Assembly (NCBI GenBank): GCA_023665425.1 | Contig: JAMPDX010000001.1 | Coordinates: forward strand, 30,154-94,153 | Direction of reading: 5' to 3' | DNA length: 64,000 nt | Origin: Muribaculaceae bacterium | GTDB taxonomy: Bacteria; Bacteroidota; Bacteroidia; Bacteroidales; Muribaculaceae | In this document: positions 33,276 through 42,190 of the stretch, in pieces | How positions within the stretch are numbered: the first letter of the stretch is position 1 | How the letters are laid out: every line of letters begins with the position of its first letter | Position numbers and translations under genes: made by a program | Notes under the pieces: model-generated | What the model was told of the DNA's origin: nothing | Seen by the model: only the letters and a program-made list of their open reading frames with translations | Database searches by the model: none

Positions 33276-35468
33276 ATGTCAACATCCTTACGATTTAAGA
33301 GCGTGGAAGAGGCTTCTTCACGCAAGGCAAAGGCAGTGGAAATTCCTGCCAGCCGCCCCGAAGTGTATTACGCTTCAAAGGTGTTCAACCGCCAGAAAAT
33401 GTTTGAATACCTCCCCAAGGAGACATACGACGCGCTTGTGAAGGCCATAGACCTCAAGCAACCCATCTCCCGTGACTTGGCTGATGATGTGGCCCGCGGC
33501 ATGAAACGCTGGGCTCTTGACAATGGAGCGCGCCATTATACCCACTGGTTCCAGCCCATGACCGACGGCACAGCCGAAAAGCATGATGCATTCATTGAGC
33601 ATGACGGCAAGGGTGGCGTGCTCGAAAAGTTTACCGGCAAGCTGCTGGTACAACAGGAGCCTGACGCATCATCATTCCCCAACGGTGGCATCCGCAATAC
33701 CTTCGAGGCTCGCGGTTACTCAGCCTGGGATATTTCTTCACCGGCTTTTATCACTGACGGCACTTTGTGTATTCCCACCATCTTTATATCATATACGGGC
33801 GAGGCACTTGACTTCAAGACCCCACTACTACGCGCGCTCAACAGTGTAGACAAGGCTGCCACCCGTGTGGCAAGGCTCTTCGACCCCTCAGTCAACCACG
33901 TAATCAGCAATTTAGGCTGGGAACAGGAATATTTTCTGGTAGATGAGGCACTGTATGCCGCCCGCCCTGACCTGGTGATGACCGGACGTACTCTAATGGG
34001 GCATGAGAGTGCCAAAAACCAGCAGCTTGAAGACCACTACTTCGGAGCTATTCCCTCACGTGTAGAGGCTTTTATGCTCGACCTGGAGATAGAGTGCCAC
34101 AAGCTCGGCATCCCGGCCAAGACTCGCCATAATGAGGTGGCTCCCAACCAGTTTGAACTTGCTCCTATCTTCGAGGAGACTAACCTGGCCAACGACCATA
34201 ACCAGCTGCTCATGTCACTGATGGCTGAAGTGGCACGCCGCCACAACTTCCGTGTACTCCTCCATGAGAAGCCTTTTGATGGTGTCAACGGCTCAGGCAA
34301 GCACAACAATTGGAGTCTCTCCACAGACAATGGCAAGCTACTCTTCGGCCCCGGCAAAACACGACGCGACAATCTCGAATTCATCACATTTGTGGTCAAC
34401 GTCATGGCTGCCGTGCATCGCCATAACGCGCTGATTAAGGCCTCAATTATGTCGGCTACCAATGCCCACCGTTTGGGAGCCAACGAGGCTCCCCCGGCTA
34501 TCATATCCATGTTCCTTGGCGCTCAGCTCTCTACAGTGCTCGACAAGATTGAGGAGAACTCTACGGCCGACCTGCTCGACCTCTCCGGTAAAGAGGAGAT
34601 GAAGCTTGATGTGGTGCAGATACCTGAAATTCTGATGGATAACACCGACCGCAACCGCACCTCACCATTCGCCTTTACCGGCAACCGCTTCGAGTTTCGC
34701 GCTGTCGGCTCTTCAGCCAACAATGCCTCTGCCATGATTGCCATCAATGCAGCCACTGCCGACCAACTGAATATGTTTGCCGACAAAATCGAGGCTGACC
34801 TTGCTGCCGGCAAGAGCCTTGAGCAGGCCCTCCTCGATGAGGTGCGCATACTTATCTCCCAAAGTAAAAACATCCATTTCGACGGCAATGGCTACTCTGA
34901 TGAGTGGAAACAAGAGGCTGCCCGCCGCGGACTTGACACTGAGACCTCGGCACCCCTCATGTATGATGCTTACCTGAGCAAGCAGTCTGAAGAGATGTTT
35001 GCACGCACCGGTGTCTTCAGCCGCCTGGAACTGGAGGCTCGCAATGAGGTGAAGTGGGAGATGTATGCAAAGAAAATCCAGATAGAGGCTCGTGTGTTGG
35101 GCGACCTGGCCATAAATCATATCCTCCCGGCTGCTACCCGCTATCAGAGCACTCTGCTCGACAATGCTGACAAAATCATGCGCCTCTTCCCGGAGAATGA
35201 GGCCAAGGAGATAGCTGCCCCGGACCTGAACTCCATCCGCGAAATGGCTCGCCATATGACAGCCATCAGAGCCGAAGTAGACAAAATGGTGGAGGCTCGC
35301 AAGGTAGCCAACCGCATGACATCAATCCGCGACAAGGCTATTGCTTATCATGACACTGTGGTGCCTCGCATGGAGACCATCCGTACGCACATAGACAAGC
35401 TCGAGCTTATGGTGGACAATGAGATTTGGCCTCTCCCCAAATACCGCGAGCTCCTCTTCATTCGCTAA
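33276..35468 (+). CDS. glnN: glutamine synthetase type III
   Basis: ATP-dependent amidation of glutamate, the main ammonia-assimilation step. 730 residues, the length of the GSIII class typical of Bacteroidota. Landmarks: RHYTHWFQPMTDGTAEKHD, the GSIII signature segment FPNGGIRNTFEARGY, the metal/ATP site KTRHNEVAPNQFELAP, GSGKHNNWSL, and NRTSPFAFTGNRFEFRAVGSSAN. ATG at 33276 chosen over an in-frame upstream ATG (33234) that lies within the terminator-like hairpin. Probably expressed from the promoter at 32954-32984, through the dapF remnant. Confidence 0.97.
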   Translation: MSTSLRFKSVEEASSRKAKAVEIPASRPEVYYASKVFNRQKMFEYLPKETYDALVKAIDLKQPISRDLADDVARGMKRWALDNGARHYTHWFQPMTDGTAEKHDAFIEHDGKGGVLEKFTGKLLVQQEPDASSFPNGGIRNTFEARGYSAWDISSPAFITDGTLCIPTIFISYTGEALDFKTPLLRALNSVDKAATRVARLFDPSVNHVISNLGWEQEYFLVDEALYAARPDLVMTGRTLMGHESAKNQQLEDHYFGAIPSRVEAFMLDLEIECHKLGIPAKTRHNEVAPNQFELAPIFEETNLANDHNQLLMSLMAEVARRHNFRVLLHEKPFDGVNGSGKHNNWSLSTDNGKLLFGPGKTRRDNLEFITFVVNVMAAVHRHNALIKASIMSATNAHRLGANEAPPAIISMFLGAQLSTVLDKIEENSTADLLDLSGKEEMKLDVVQIPEILMDNTDRNRTSPFAFTGNRFEFRAVGSSANNASAMIAINAATADQLNMFADKIEADLAAGKSLEQALLDEVRILISQSKNIHFDGNGYSDEWKQEAARRGLDTETSAPLMYDAYLSKQSEEMFARTGVFSRLELEARNEVKWEMYAKKIQIEARVLGDLAINHILPAATRYQSTLLDNADKIMRLFPENEAKEIAAPDLNSIREMARHMTAIRAEVDKMVEARKVANRMTSIRDKAIAYHDTVVPRMETIRTHIDKLELMVDNEIWPLPKYRELLFIR

Positions 35469-35486
35469 GACCGAATACGATGTAAC

Positions 35487-35521
35487 AAAGCGCCGGGCAG
35501 TCAATGCTCGGCGCTTTCTTT
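35487..35521 (+). terminator. intrinsic terminator of glnN
   Basis: 13-bp stem (35487-35499 with 35505-35517; one G-T pair), GTCAA loop, ending TTTCTTTAT. Confidence 0.85.
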
Positions 35522-35657
35522 ATGAGATGGGGTCTAAAACAAAGGCCCGGGTTTCACAATCCAGGCCGTTCGTCAAGCATTAATTTTAATACCTTGAATA
35601 AAACACAGTGCAAATACAATAATCGTACCATTACAACCACCATTATGGCTGATTGGT

Positions 35658-36188
35658 TCATAAATTTTTACACTTTTTTATTAAAAAATCTGCCTCACCC
35701 GCCTCTTCCAGATGTTCGTATGGGATATGGATAATGCCCGGGGGTGCTCCATGCAGGTATATTATGATGGATGAGAGGGTAACTCTAATCTTTTTAATGT
35801 CGGTATAACGAGCTGTGAATGACAATGTTTTGGGCGATGCCGGCTCTTGGTTTTCATTATTTACATCATCCTCTTTCGGTGGCAATGGGGGTATCTCTGC
35901 CACCACGGTGAAGTCCTCATCGTTAAAGGTCACGATGTGAGGGAAGGCATCGGGAAGGCAACGCAAAGACATGGCATAACTCAAATACAGGAGTCCCATT
36001 ACTCCCGGGGCAAGCACCAGTACCAGCATGGTCGTCACGAGTCCCCAGCGCCAATCGAACAGGACAGCTGCCAGTGTGCCGGACACCACCATGACCGCCA
36101 GCGCTACCCACACCCATCTGTAGGTGGAGGTGTGTAGTGCTGACTTGAGTATAGTGCTCCGCGATATCTTGAATTGCTTGGTCTTCAT
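35658..36188 (-). CDS. small membrane protein, possibly YcxB-like
   Basis: 176 residues: a basic N-terminus, two adjacent transmembrane helices (about 25-72: VWVALAVMVVSGTLAAVLF and GLVTTMLVLVLAPGVMGLLYLSY), then a cytoplasmic beta-rich domain with an acidic insertion (PPKEDDVNNENQEP) and TARYTDIKKIRVTLSSIIIYLHG...IIHIPYEHL. The order of two helices followed by a PH-like domain recalls YcxB family proteins, but I am not certain of this. It sits 9 bp downstream of the Ntn hydrolase gene on the same strand. Confidence 0.6.
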   Translation of the reverse strand: MKTKQFKISRSTILKSALHTSTYRWVWVALAVMVVSGTLAAVLFDWRWGLVTTMLVLVLAPGVMGLLYLSYAMSLRCLPDAFPHIVTFNDEDFTVVAEIPPLPPKEDDVNNENQEPASPKTLSFTARYTDIKKIRVTLSSIIIYLHGAPPGIIHIPYEHLEEAGEADFLIKKCKNL

Positions 36189-36197
36189 GTCTGCGAG

Positions 36198-37265
36198 CTA
36201 TCGGTGAAATGAGTCATATATCCGGCGATTTTGACGACGAAAGACCTGCATATATCCGTTGCCGTCAGGCTGTATCAACATATTAAGATTTACATATCTA
36301 TCCTTGTTGCCATCTTTGACATTGAATACGTGGCTCTTTCGTGCCTTGGCCAGATTGCAAGCTTGGGAGGTGCCACCTTGTTGAAGCCCTCTCAAATCAT
36401 CAGCTACACCATCCGGAGCACACCACACAGGTATCACCTCGGCTACCGGAGGATAACCAAGAGCTGTCCACATCACACCATCTTCTATGGCCACAGTGGC
36501 TGTCGTGGTGTAGCGGGGGATGAAATCCTGGTCTATCAGATATTGCTCACCGCAAGTGCTCATGTCTTGTCCGTACAAGTCATGATAAAAGGAGCATGAC
36601 AATATATCAGTAAGCGTATACGGTTCAATCACTCCGGCCAGAATATACGGCTTGAGCAGGTGCTCCGCATTGCGCTCGCGTATCTGTCCGTAGCCCTCCC
36701 CCTTGCGGCCTGAATGACTGTAGTTGGTCCGCACAAGGACCCCATCCTCCTCATCCTTCAGGTCGTAGCGGGTATAGTCATGGTTATTGCACTCAAAATA
36801 AGCACCATTGCCGACAGCATCGATTACGCCGAAATTAGCCTCAACACCCAAGGGCTTGGGGAGCTCCTCAAGTAGGGTGGCAAAATCGTCAACCGTGGTG
36901 CAGTGCTTCAAGGCATGGGCCATAACATAGCCTTCACGGTCCATCTTTGATGATGGTACATTGTCATCTTTCAGGTTATAAGAGGCGGTATTCATCACTG
37001 CAAAGCCGGCTTCATTCAGGCCTATCCATGCCTGCTCGCATTTCTTGTCGTTGGCATTAAACAGGCCTACATATGCCAGTTCTCCCGGTAGCGCGGCAGG
37101 TATATATTCCACCTTATTGTCTATGGCTGATGTGTCGCGGTTTTTCCATAATATGGGTTTGCCACTCGGGGTCAGTCTGCCCGACACAATAGCGGATGTA
37201 CACGGGTTACCGTGTATAGATATCTGGGCAAATATCAGAAGTATCAAAAATTTTATATAGCACAT
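36198..37265 (-). CDS. secreted Ntn-hydrolase, C45/linear amide hydrolase type
   Basis: 355 residues. Signal peptide 1-19, then the mature N-terminus would expose Cys22 in NPCTSAIVSG, the expected autoprocessed nucleophile of Ntn hydrolases; ILWKNRDTS that follows is the usual second motif (conserved Arg/Asp). Further family-type segments: WIGLNEAGFAVMNTASYNL, ANFGVIDAVGNGAYFECNN and VLVRTNYSHSG. This class covers C45 acyltransferases, penicillin-V and bile-salt hydrolases and acid ceramidase-like enzymes; length and sequence fit the general 'C45 autoproteolytic acyltransferase/hydrolase' group. Substrate unknown. Operon with the small membrane protein. Confidence 0.75.
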   Translation of the reverse strand: MCYIKFLILLIFAQISIHGNPCTSAIVSGRLTPSGKPILWKNRDTSAIDNKVEYIPAALPGELAYVGLFNANDKKCEQAWIGLNEAGFAVMNTASYNLKDDNVPSSKMDREGYVMAHALKHCTTVDDFATLLEELPKPLGVEANFGVIDAVGNGAYFECNNHDYTRYDLKDEEDGVLVRTNYSHSGRKGEGYGQIRERNAEHLLKPYILAGVIEPYTLTDILSCSFYHDLYGQDMSTCGEQYLIDQDFIPRYTTTATVAIEDGVMWTALGYPPVAEVIPVWCAPDGVADDLRGLQQGGTSQACNLAKARKSHVFNVKDGNKDRYVNLNMLIQPDGNGYMQVFRRQNRRIYDSFHR

Positions 37266-37514
37266 ACTGCAAAGTTACAACAAATAATTGAGGTGTCAAT
37301 GTTTGCATAATGTTAAAAATGGACAAAACAGCTTAAAAGAGTCAACAAACCTCTCTGACATGTGTTTTAAGTATAGAAAAAGGAAAGAAACAGACAAGGC
37401 GATTTGAATTAAATGAAGATGTAAATCTTCAAAAAGCAAAAAATATTCATCAGTTCGTGAGAATAGGCGAATATGGTTTAAGTTTTAGTTAGATATAGTT
37501 TATAGTAGAGAGCG

Positions 37515-37544
37515 GAGGGAGACACTTTGATGAGTGTCTCCCTC
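37515..37544. terminator. orphan terminator-like hairpin
   Basis: Perfect 12-bp stem 37515-37526 / 37533-37544, TTGATG loop, then TTGTTT. No gene ends beside it on either strand; the AT-rich gap 37266-37514 and 37545-37630 contain no ORF I can support, apart from a short protein-like minus-strand stretch at about 37545-37628 (HHRKAEGMKPLTNLEDSFN) that may be a gene remnant. Confidence 0.5.
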
Positions 37545-37633
37545 TTGTTTAGATAGGCAAACAAGCGGATCATTGAAACTATCTTCCAGGTTGGTTAATG
37601 GTTTCATGCCCTCGGCCTTGCGATGGTGTCTTA

Positions 37634-37968
37634 GAGTGTGTCTAATAAAAAATGTTAACATCAGGACGGTGGATTTTTTAGCTGATTTGGCTTATCTTGT
37701 AGGGAGCATAGCGGGCTATGTGACCGGAAAGATGAGTCAAAGCAGCCAAAAAGACACCGTACCCGAAATTAAAAATATGTAAATTAACAATCATAAACAA
37801 TATAATTATATTGATAAATTAAAAAATAAATTTGCATTGGTATCGCAGCTGTACCTCATCTTTGGGTCTTTGGTTCAGTCACATAGCCCGCTATGCTCAC
37901 CCACCTGCAGTCTCAAATCTGAGGTATATCTGCGACCCTGATGTTAACATTTTTTATTAGACACACTC
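37634..37968. mobile_element. 335-bp element with 32-bp perfect terminal inverted repeats
   Basis: Left end 37634-37665 (begins GAGTGTGTCTAATAAAAAAT) is exactly complementary to right end 37937-37968; TTA flanks both sides (37631-37633 and 37969-37971) as a direct target duplication. Inside, a second inverted pair (GAGCATAGCGGGCTATGTGA, left arm near 37711, right arm near 37883) makes much of the element palindromic. The centre is AT-rich. No ORF with transposase features is present, so it is non-autonomous. It lies 1 bp from the stop codon of the LolC/E-type permease. A second copy starts at 63950. Confidence 0.85.
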
Positions 37969-37972
37969 TTAG

Positions 37973-39196
37973 TTATTCAAACCGCAAGGTGCGGGTGGGG
38001 CGGATGCGGCCCGCCAGCTGTGAGGGGAGGATGAGGGCTATCCATGTGATAATGATGAAGGCTATGGGTACACACACCAAAGGCAGCCAGTCGAGGCTCA
38101 CGGGTACAAAATCAATATAATATGCCTCGGCATTGAGGGGTATGAAGTGAGTGTAGTGTTGAAGCACAATAATGGCAATGGCCAAAATGCCACCTATGAG
38201 CATACCAATGAAGGCTACTCTGACGGCCAACAATACAAATATATTGCGGAGCTGCCGGCGCGTGGTGCCTAATGCGCGCATCACTCCTATAAAGCGGATT
38301 TTCTCGAGTATGAGTATCAACATACCGCTGATGAGTGTGAACAGGGCTACTGCGGTCATCAGTGAGAGGATGACCCACACGTTGATGTCCAGCAGGTCCA
38401 GCCATGCAAAATAGTGGGCGCCCTTCTGCTGCACAGTCATGGACCTTATGCTCTGATTGACAGTGCCGTCAATAATGGCTTTGTTCAGGTCATCAATCAG
38501 CATGGCATTATATTCGGGCACTCGGTCGAGGTTGTCAGTGGTGATTTCAACAGTGGCTCCCTGTAGAGTGTCTAATTTGGTCAATTCGCGCACCAGCGGG
38601 GCTGTGCCATAAGCGAAGTAGCGATCATAGCTGTCGAAGTGGGTATTGAATATACCAGCCACACGCACTTTGCGAGCCTTAAGATCGTCGCTCATATACA
38701 GGTTGACGGAGTCGCCGGCGTGGGCGCCTATCTTGTCAGCTGAGTTTTTTGATATGATGACATCGGCTTTTCCGACGGGGGTACTACCCTCCACAAGGTT
38801 CTTTCTGAGGAATGTGAAGTCGTAATCCTTCTCTACACCCCTCATATAAAGCCCCTTGAAGGACTTATTGGTCTTGAGCATTACCGGAGTAGTAATAAGC
38901 AGGTCGGCCCGCTTGATATATGGCTTGGAGTGCAGAAACTTTTGCAACTCGGGTGTGTATGATATTATCGGCGAGTCGGTATCGTATTGTAATGTGGGAT
39001 AGAGGCTTATGTGGGCATCGAAACCGGTGACTTTGTTGCGTATCTCGCGCCGAAAGCCACCCACTACACTTACGGCCAGAAGCATTATGGCCATGGAGAG
39101 GGCTGTGGATATAATCGCCACTTTTATGGCTGGCGAACTCTTCTTGCCGGATGATGATAAGGAGAGTTTTTGTGCTATGTATCTTGTAGTGTTCAA
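37973..39196 (-). CDS. LolC/LolE-type ABC transporter permease
   Basis: 407 residues of the FtsX/MacB permease family in lipoprotein-release type arrangement: N-terminal helix (about 20-50), large periplasmic MacB-like domain (about 50-265), then three helices (about 275-400) including IRFIGVMRALGTTRRQLRNIF, the coupling region. The C-terminus (ILPSQLAGRIRPTRTLRFE) is the normal end of the family, so the nearby element did not truncate it. It needs an ATPase (LolD-like) that is not encoded here. Probably moves lipoproteins from inner membrane toward the outer membrane. Confidence 0.88.
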   Translation of the reverse strand: MNTTRYIAQKLSLSSSGKKSSPAIKVAIISTALSMAIMLLAVSVVGGFRREIRNKVTGFDAHISLYPTLQYDTDSPIISYTPELQKFLHSKPYIKRADLLITTPVMLKTNKSFKGLYMRGVEKDYDFTFLRKNLVEGSTPVGKADVIISKNSADKIGAHAGDSVNLYMSDDLKARKVRVAGIFNTHFDSYDRYFAYGTAPLVRELTKLDTLQGATVEITTDNLDRVPEYNAMLIDDLNKAIIDGTVNQSIRSMTVQQKGAHYFAWLDLLDINVWVILSLMTAVALFTLISGMLILILEKIRFIGVMRALGTTRRQLRNIFVLLAVRVAFIGMLIGGILAIAIIVLQHYTHFIPLNAEAYYIDFVPVSLDWLPLVCVPIAFIIITWIALILPSQLAGRIRPTRTLRFE

Positions 39197-39212
39197 TTTG
39201 ATAATATTATTG

Positions 39213-39227
39213 ATTAGACACTATTAG
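39213..39227. repeat. isolated end-like motif of the 335-bp element family
   Basis: ATTAGACACTATTAG overlaps the TrmH stop codon region, like the motif at 15751-15769 beside the YitT stop. Confidence 0.3.
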
Positions 39228-40027
39228 AGATGGCGGAGCTGCCAAAAGGCCACGGCGGAGGCAGCGGCAACATTCAGCGAGTCCACTCCATGCTTCATAG
39301 GTATGCGAAGCACATAGTCGGCATCACCGATGGCATCCTTGCTCAGACCATCACCCTCGGTGCCCAAACGGAGGGCCAGGCGAAGAGTTTTAGCCACCTC
39401 GGGGTCATCGATAGGGAGTGAATTATCACTCAGGGCAAGAGCTGCCACTTTGAACCCCAAGGCCTTCAACTCGCTCAACGAGGGGTCGACCCATGTCCAT
39501 GGCACAAGGAATACACTACCCATTGACACACGCACTGCGCGCCGGTTGAGAGGGTCGCACGAGGTGGGTGTGAGCAGTACGGCATCAATACCAATAGCAG
39601 CCGCTGACCTGAAGATGGCGCCGATATTGGTGGTATCGGTCACTTCATCAATGACTGCCACCCGTTTTGCATCCTGACATATTTCTGCTACTGCGGGGTG
39701 CGGACGCCTGCGCATGGCACATAGCACACCGCGTGTCAGTTTGTAGCCGGTGAGCGATTGCAGCAGCTCTCTGGAGCCGGTGTATACCGGCATCTCCTCG
39801 GGGGAGCGAGCTATGATATCAGCCGCATCTCCATGGATATGTCGCTCCTCACATAGCAGCGACACAGGCTCATAGCCTGCCGTCAATGCCACATTTATCA
39901 CCTTGGGGCTCTCGGCTATAAACAGGCCATCCTCCGGGTGCAGACGGTTGCGTAGCTGCGCCTCTGTGAGCGAGGCGTAGGGGGGGAGACCCTCTTCATG
40001 TATGTTGTGTACTTCTATCAGTTTCAT
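39224..40027 (-). CDS. TrmH/SpoU-family RNA 2'-O-methyltransferase
   Basis: 267 residues from ATG 40027, which forms an ATGA overlap with the thioesterase stop. SpoU/SPOUT signatures: AVIDEVTDTTNIGAIFRSAAAIGIDAV (N-x-G-x-x-x-R motif), LALRLGTEGDGLS and IPMKHGVDSLNVAAASAVAFWQL. An N-terminal substrate-binding domain is present. It methylates a ribose in tRNA or rRNA; the specific target cannot be read from the sequence. The longer upstream ORF lies inside the thioesterase gene and is rejected. Confidence 0.92.
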   Translation of the reverse strand: MKLIEVHNIHEEGLPPYASLTEAQLRNRLHPEDGLFIAESPKVINVALTAGYEPVSLLCEERHIHGDAADIIARSPEEMPVYTGSRELLQSLTGYKLTRGVLCAMRRRPHPAVAEICQDAKRVAVIDEVTDTTNIGAIFRSAAAIGIDAVLLTPTSCDPLNRRAVRVSMGSVFLVPWTWVDPSLSELKALGFKVAALALSDNSLPIDDPEVAKTLRLALRLGTEGDGLSKDAIGDADYVLRIPMKHGVDSLNVAAASAVAFWQLRHL

Positions 40028-40785
40028 TTGGCCTTCAGAGGGGTAACGGGTTTTGCACGGCGACACCATTTGATGCGGGCTGACACAACTTTTGTACCAT
40101 CGCGGAGCAGCTCGCAGTCGCTCACTTCGCTCGACTGGTCTGTACGCACTCTCACTGTCTCCAGAAAGTGACATTCTCTGGCAAACGAGATATCAAATCT
40201 GCCTATATAGTTGTGATCATATTTATCCAAATTCCACCTGTTGAGGATAAGATCAATATATCTCACAGTGTTGACGTGGCGGTTAAAGTCCAAATCGCAG
40301 TATCGAAATGTATAGTCAAACTCATGGCTGCCTGCGGCTGGAGAAATCAGTCGCGGCATCTTTGCGATGGGACATGGTAAATCGGCCTTGGGCAGATTCA
40401 TTGACTCCATAAATGACAGGTCTGCCATAGTACGGGCCTTGAAATCGATAGCCACCCATATGGTGCGCGCATATCCTATTGTCATCCCTTTAGCATTGAC
40501 TATGTGCATATTGCGCTCGGAGAAGTGGCGATTAAGGTCCTCGATCCAGGTGGTGATGGTGTATGTGTCGTTAATGCCGGGATACTCAGTCATCTCAATA
40601 GACAGGCGCGATAAGACCCACCCGATGCCGCGGGTGACAAGAGTGCTGTAGCCTATACCCAAAGCATTGGCATGCTCTGTGGCCACTTCTATAAGGCGCT
40701 CCGTGAGCGATGTGAGCGGCAGAGAGCCGGTAGCATCGCACTCCCCGGCGGTCAAGTGATATGTATGTTGATGTATCTTATTCAT
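40024..40785 (-). CDS. acyl-ACP thioesterase
   Basis: 253 residues with two hot-dog domains, as in plant/bacterial FatA/FatB-type acyl-ACP thioesterases that release free fatty acids from ACP. Landmarks: GYSTLVTRGIGWVLSRLSIEM, IEDLNRHFSERNMHI in domain 1 and CDLDFNRHVNTVRYIDLIL in domain 2, the latter holding the Asn/His catalytic pair. ATG at 40785 is preferred over a TTG two codons upstream. Operon with the downstream TrmH-type gene. Confidence 0.9.
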   Translation of the reverse strand: MNKIHQHTYHLTAGECDATGSLPLTSLTERLIEVATEHANALGIGYSTLVTRGIGWVLSRLSIEMTEYPGINDTYTITTWIEDLNRHFSERNMHIVNAKGMTIGYARTIWVAIDFKARTMADLSFMESMNLPKADLPCPIAKMPRLISPAAGSHEFDYTFRYCDLDFNRHVNTVRYIDLILNRWNLDKYDHNYIGRFDISFARECHFLETVRVRTDQSSEVSDCELLRDGTKVVSARIKWCRRAKPVTPLKAK

Positions 40786-40811
40786 TTTCAAATTTTCAGT
40801 ATTGACACTTA

Positions 40812-42185
40812 TTACCCGAAGAGGGAGCGGAATAAGGTTTCCACTCTGCTTACCTCTTCTATTTTTATGGTGAATTTGTCTTTAATACCTTTGAGGTTGC
40901 CGGTAGGTATGTATATGGTATCGAACCCCAATTTCTGTGCTTCGGCCACTCTTTGCTCTATGCGTGTCACGGTGCGTATCTCACCGGAGAGTCCCACTTC
41001 GCCGGCAAAGGTAACACCCTGCGGCACAGCCATATCGAAATTTGATGAGAGGATTGCCGTCACCACAGCCATATCCAATGCCGGGTCTGAGACCTTGAGA
41101 CCTCCGGCAATATTCAGGAAGACATCCTTGGCGGCAAGCTTAAAGCCTACACGCTTCTCCAAGACGGCTAACAGCATATTCATGCGGCGAGGGTCGAAAC
41201 CGGTGACTGAACGTTGAGGGGTGCCGTAAGCTGCCGTGCTCACCAATGCTTGTATTTCAATCATGAAGGGGCGGGCACCCTCCACACTCACACCGATGGC
41301 TATGCCGCTCATCTGCTCATCACGGTTTTGCGACAGTAGCATCTCGGATGGGTTCTTAACTTCTCTAAGCCCCTTTTGCACCATTTCATAGATGCCTATT
41401 TCAGAGGTGCTTCCGAAGCGATTTTTTATCGCTCGCAAGATGCGGTAGAGATATTGGCGGTCACCCTCAAACTGCAGCACGGTGTCTACAATGTGTTCCA
41501 ACACTTTTGGGCCGGCGATAGAGCCCTCTTTGTTGATGTGCCCCACAAGGATTACGGGCACTCCCGACTCCTTGGCATATCGTAATAGCGAAGCGGCACA
41601 TTCGCGCACCTGACTCACACTGCCGGCGGCGCTCTCGATGTCGCTGCTCGCTATCGTCTGGATAGAATCGATAATTACCAGCTGTGGCCGGACATTCTTT
41701 ATATGGGTGAATATACGGTCAAGGCTCGTCTCGCATAATATAAATGTATTGTCAGCCACCTTGCCTATGCGGTCAGCACGCAGCTTGAGCTGAGTGGCAC
41801 TCTCCTCGCCGGATACATACAGTATGCGCTTCCCTCTGATGCTCAATATGTTCTGCAATATCAGTGTGGACTTACCTATGCCGGGCTCACCCCCTATGAG
41901 GGTGAGAGAGCCGGCCACCAAGCCCCCACCAAGCACTCGGTTAAGCTCTTCGGAGGGCATGTGTATGCGTGGCTCTTCGAGGGCCTGTATTTCGCTCAGT
42001 GGTACCGGTTTGGCATCTGCCGTGACCAGTGTGCCGCGGTTTGACCGACCGCTGCTTTTGGATACTGTGACCTTCTCCTCTACAAAGGTGTTCCACTCTC
42101 CGCACTCCGGACAACGTCCAACCCATTTGGGCGACTCATAGCCGCAATTGTTGCAAAAATATGCTGTCTTCGTCTTAGCTGCCAT
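40812..42185 (-). CDS. radA: DNA repair protein RadA/Sms
   Basis: RecA-like ATPase (457 residues) that drives branch migration in recombinational repair. N-terminal C4 zinc finger CNNCGYESPKWVGRCPEC (10-27), Walker A GEPGIGKST, Walker B LVIIDSIQT, the RadA-specific KNRFG motif (IKNRFGSTSEIG) and the C-terminal Lon-protease-like domain (about 280-457). Five bases separate it from the upstream methyltransferase gene. Confidence 0.97.
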   Translation of the reverse strand: MAAKTKTAYFCNNCGYESPKWVGRCPECGEWNTFVEEKVTVSKSSGRSNRGTLVTADAKPVPLSEIQALEEPRIHMPSEELNRVLGGGLVAGSLTLIGGEPGIGKSTLILQNILSIRGKRILYVSGEESATQLKLRADRIGKVADNTFILCETSLDRIFTHIKNVRPQLVIIDSIQTIASSDIESAAGSVSQVRECAASLLRYAKESGVPVILVGHINKEGSIAGPKVLEHIVDTVLQFEGDRQYLYRILRAIKNRFGSTSEIGIYEMVQKGLREVKNPSEMLLSQNRDEQMSGIAIGVSVEGARPFMIEIQALVSTAAYGTPQRSVTGFDPRRMNMLLAVLEKRVGFKLAAKDVFLNIAGGLKVSDPALDMAVVTAILSSNFDMAVPQGVTFAGEVGLSGEIRTVTRIEQRVAEAQKLGFDTIYIPTGNLKGIKDKFTIKIEEVSRVETLFRSLFG

Positions 42186-42190
42186 CTGGT

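Noticed and set aside
37534..37782. 82-codon plus-strand ORF ending in the 335-bp element
   Set aside because: Mostly composed of the element's inverted end and a hairpin arm; no domain, and the reading frame is not kept in the other arm.
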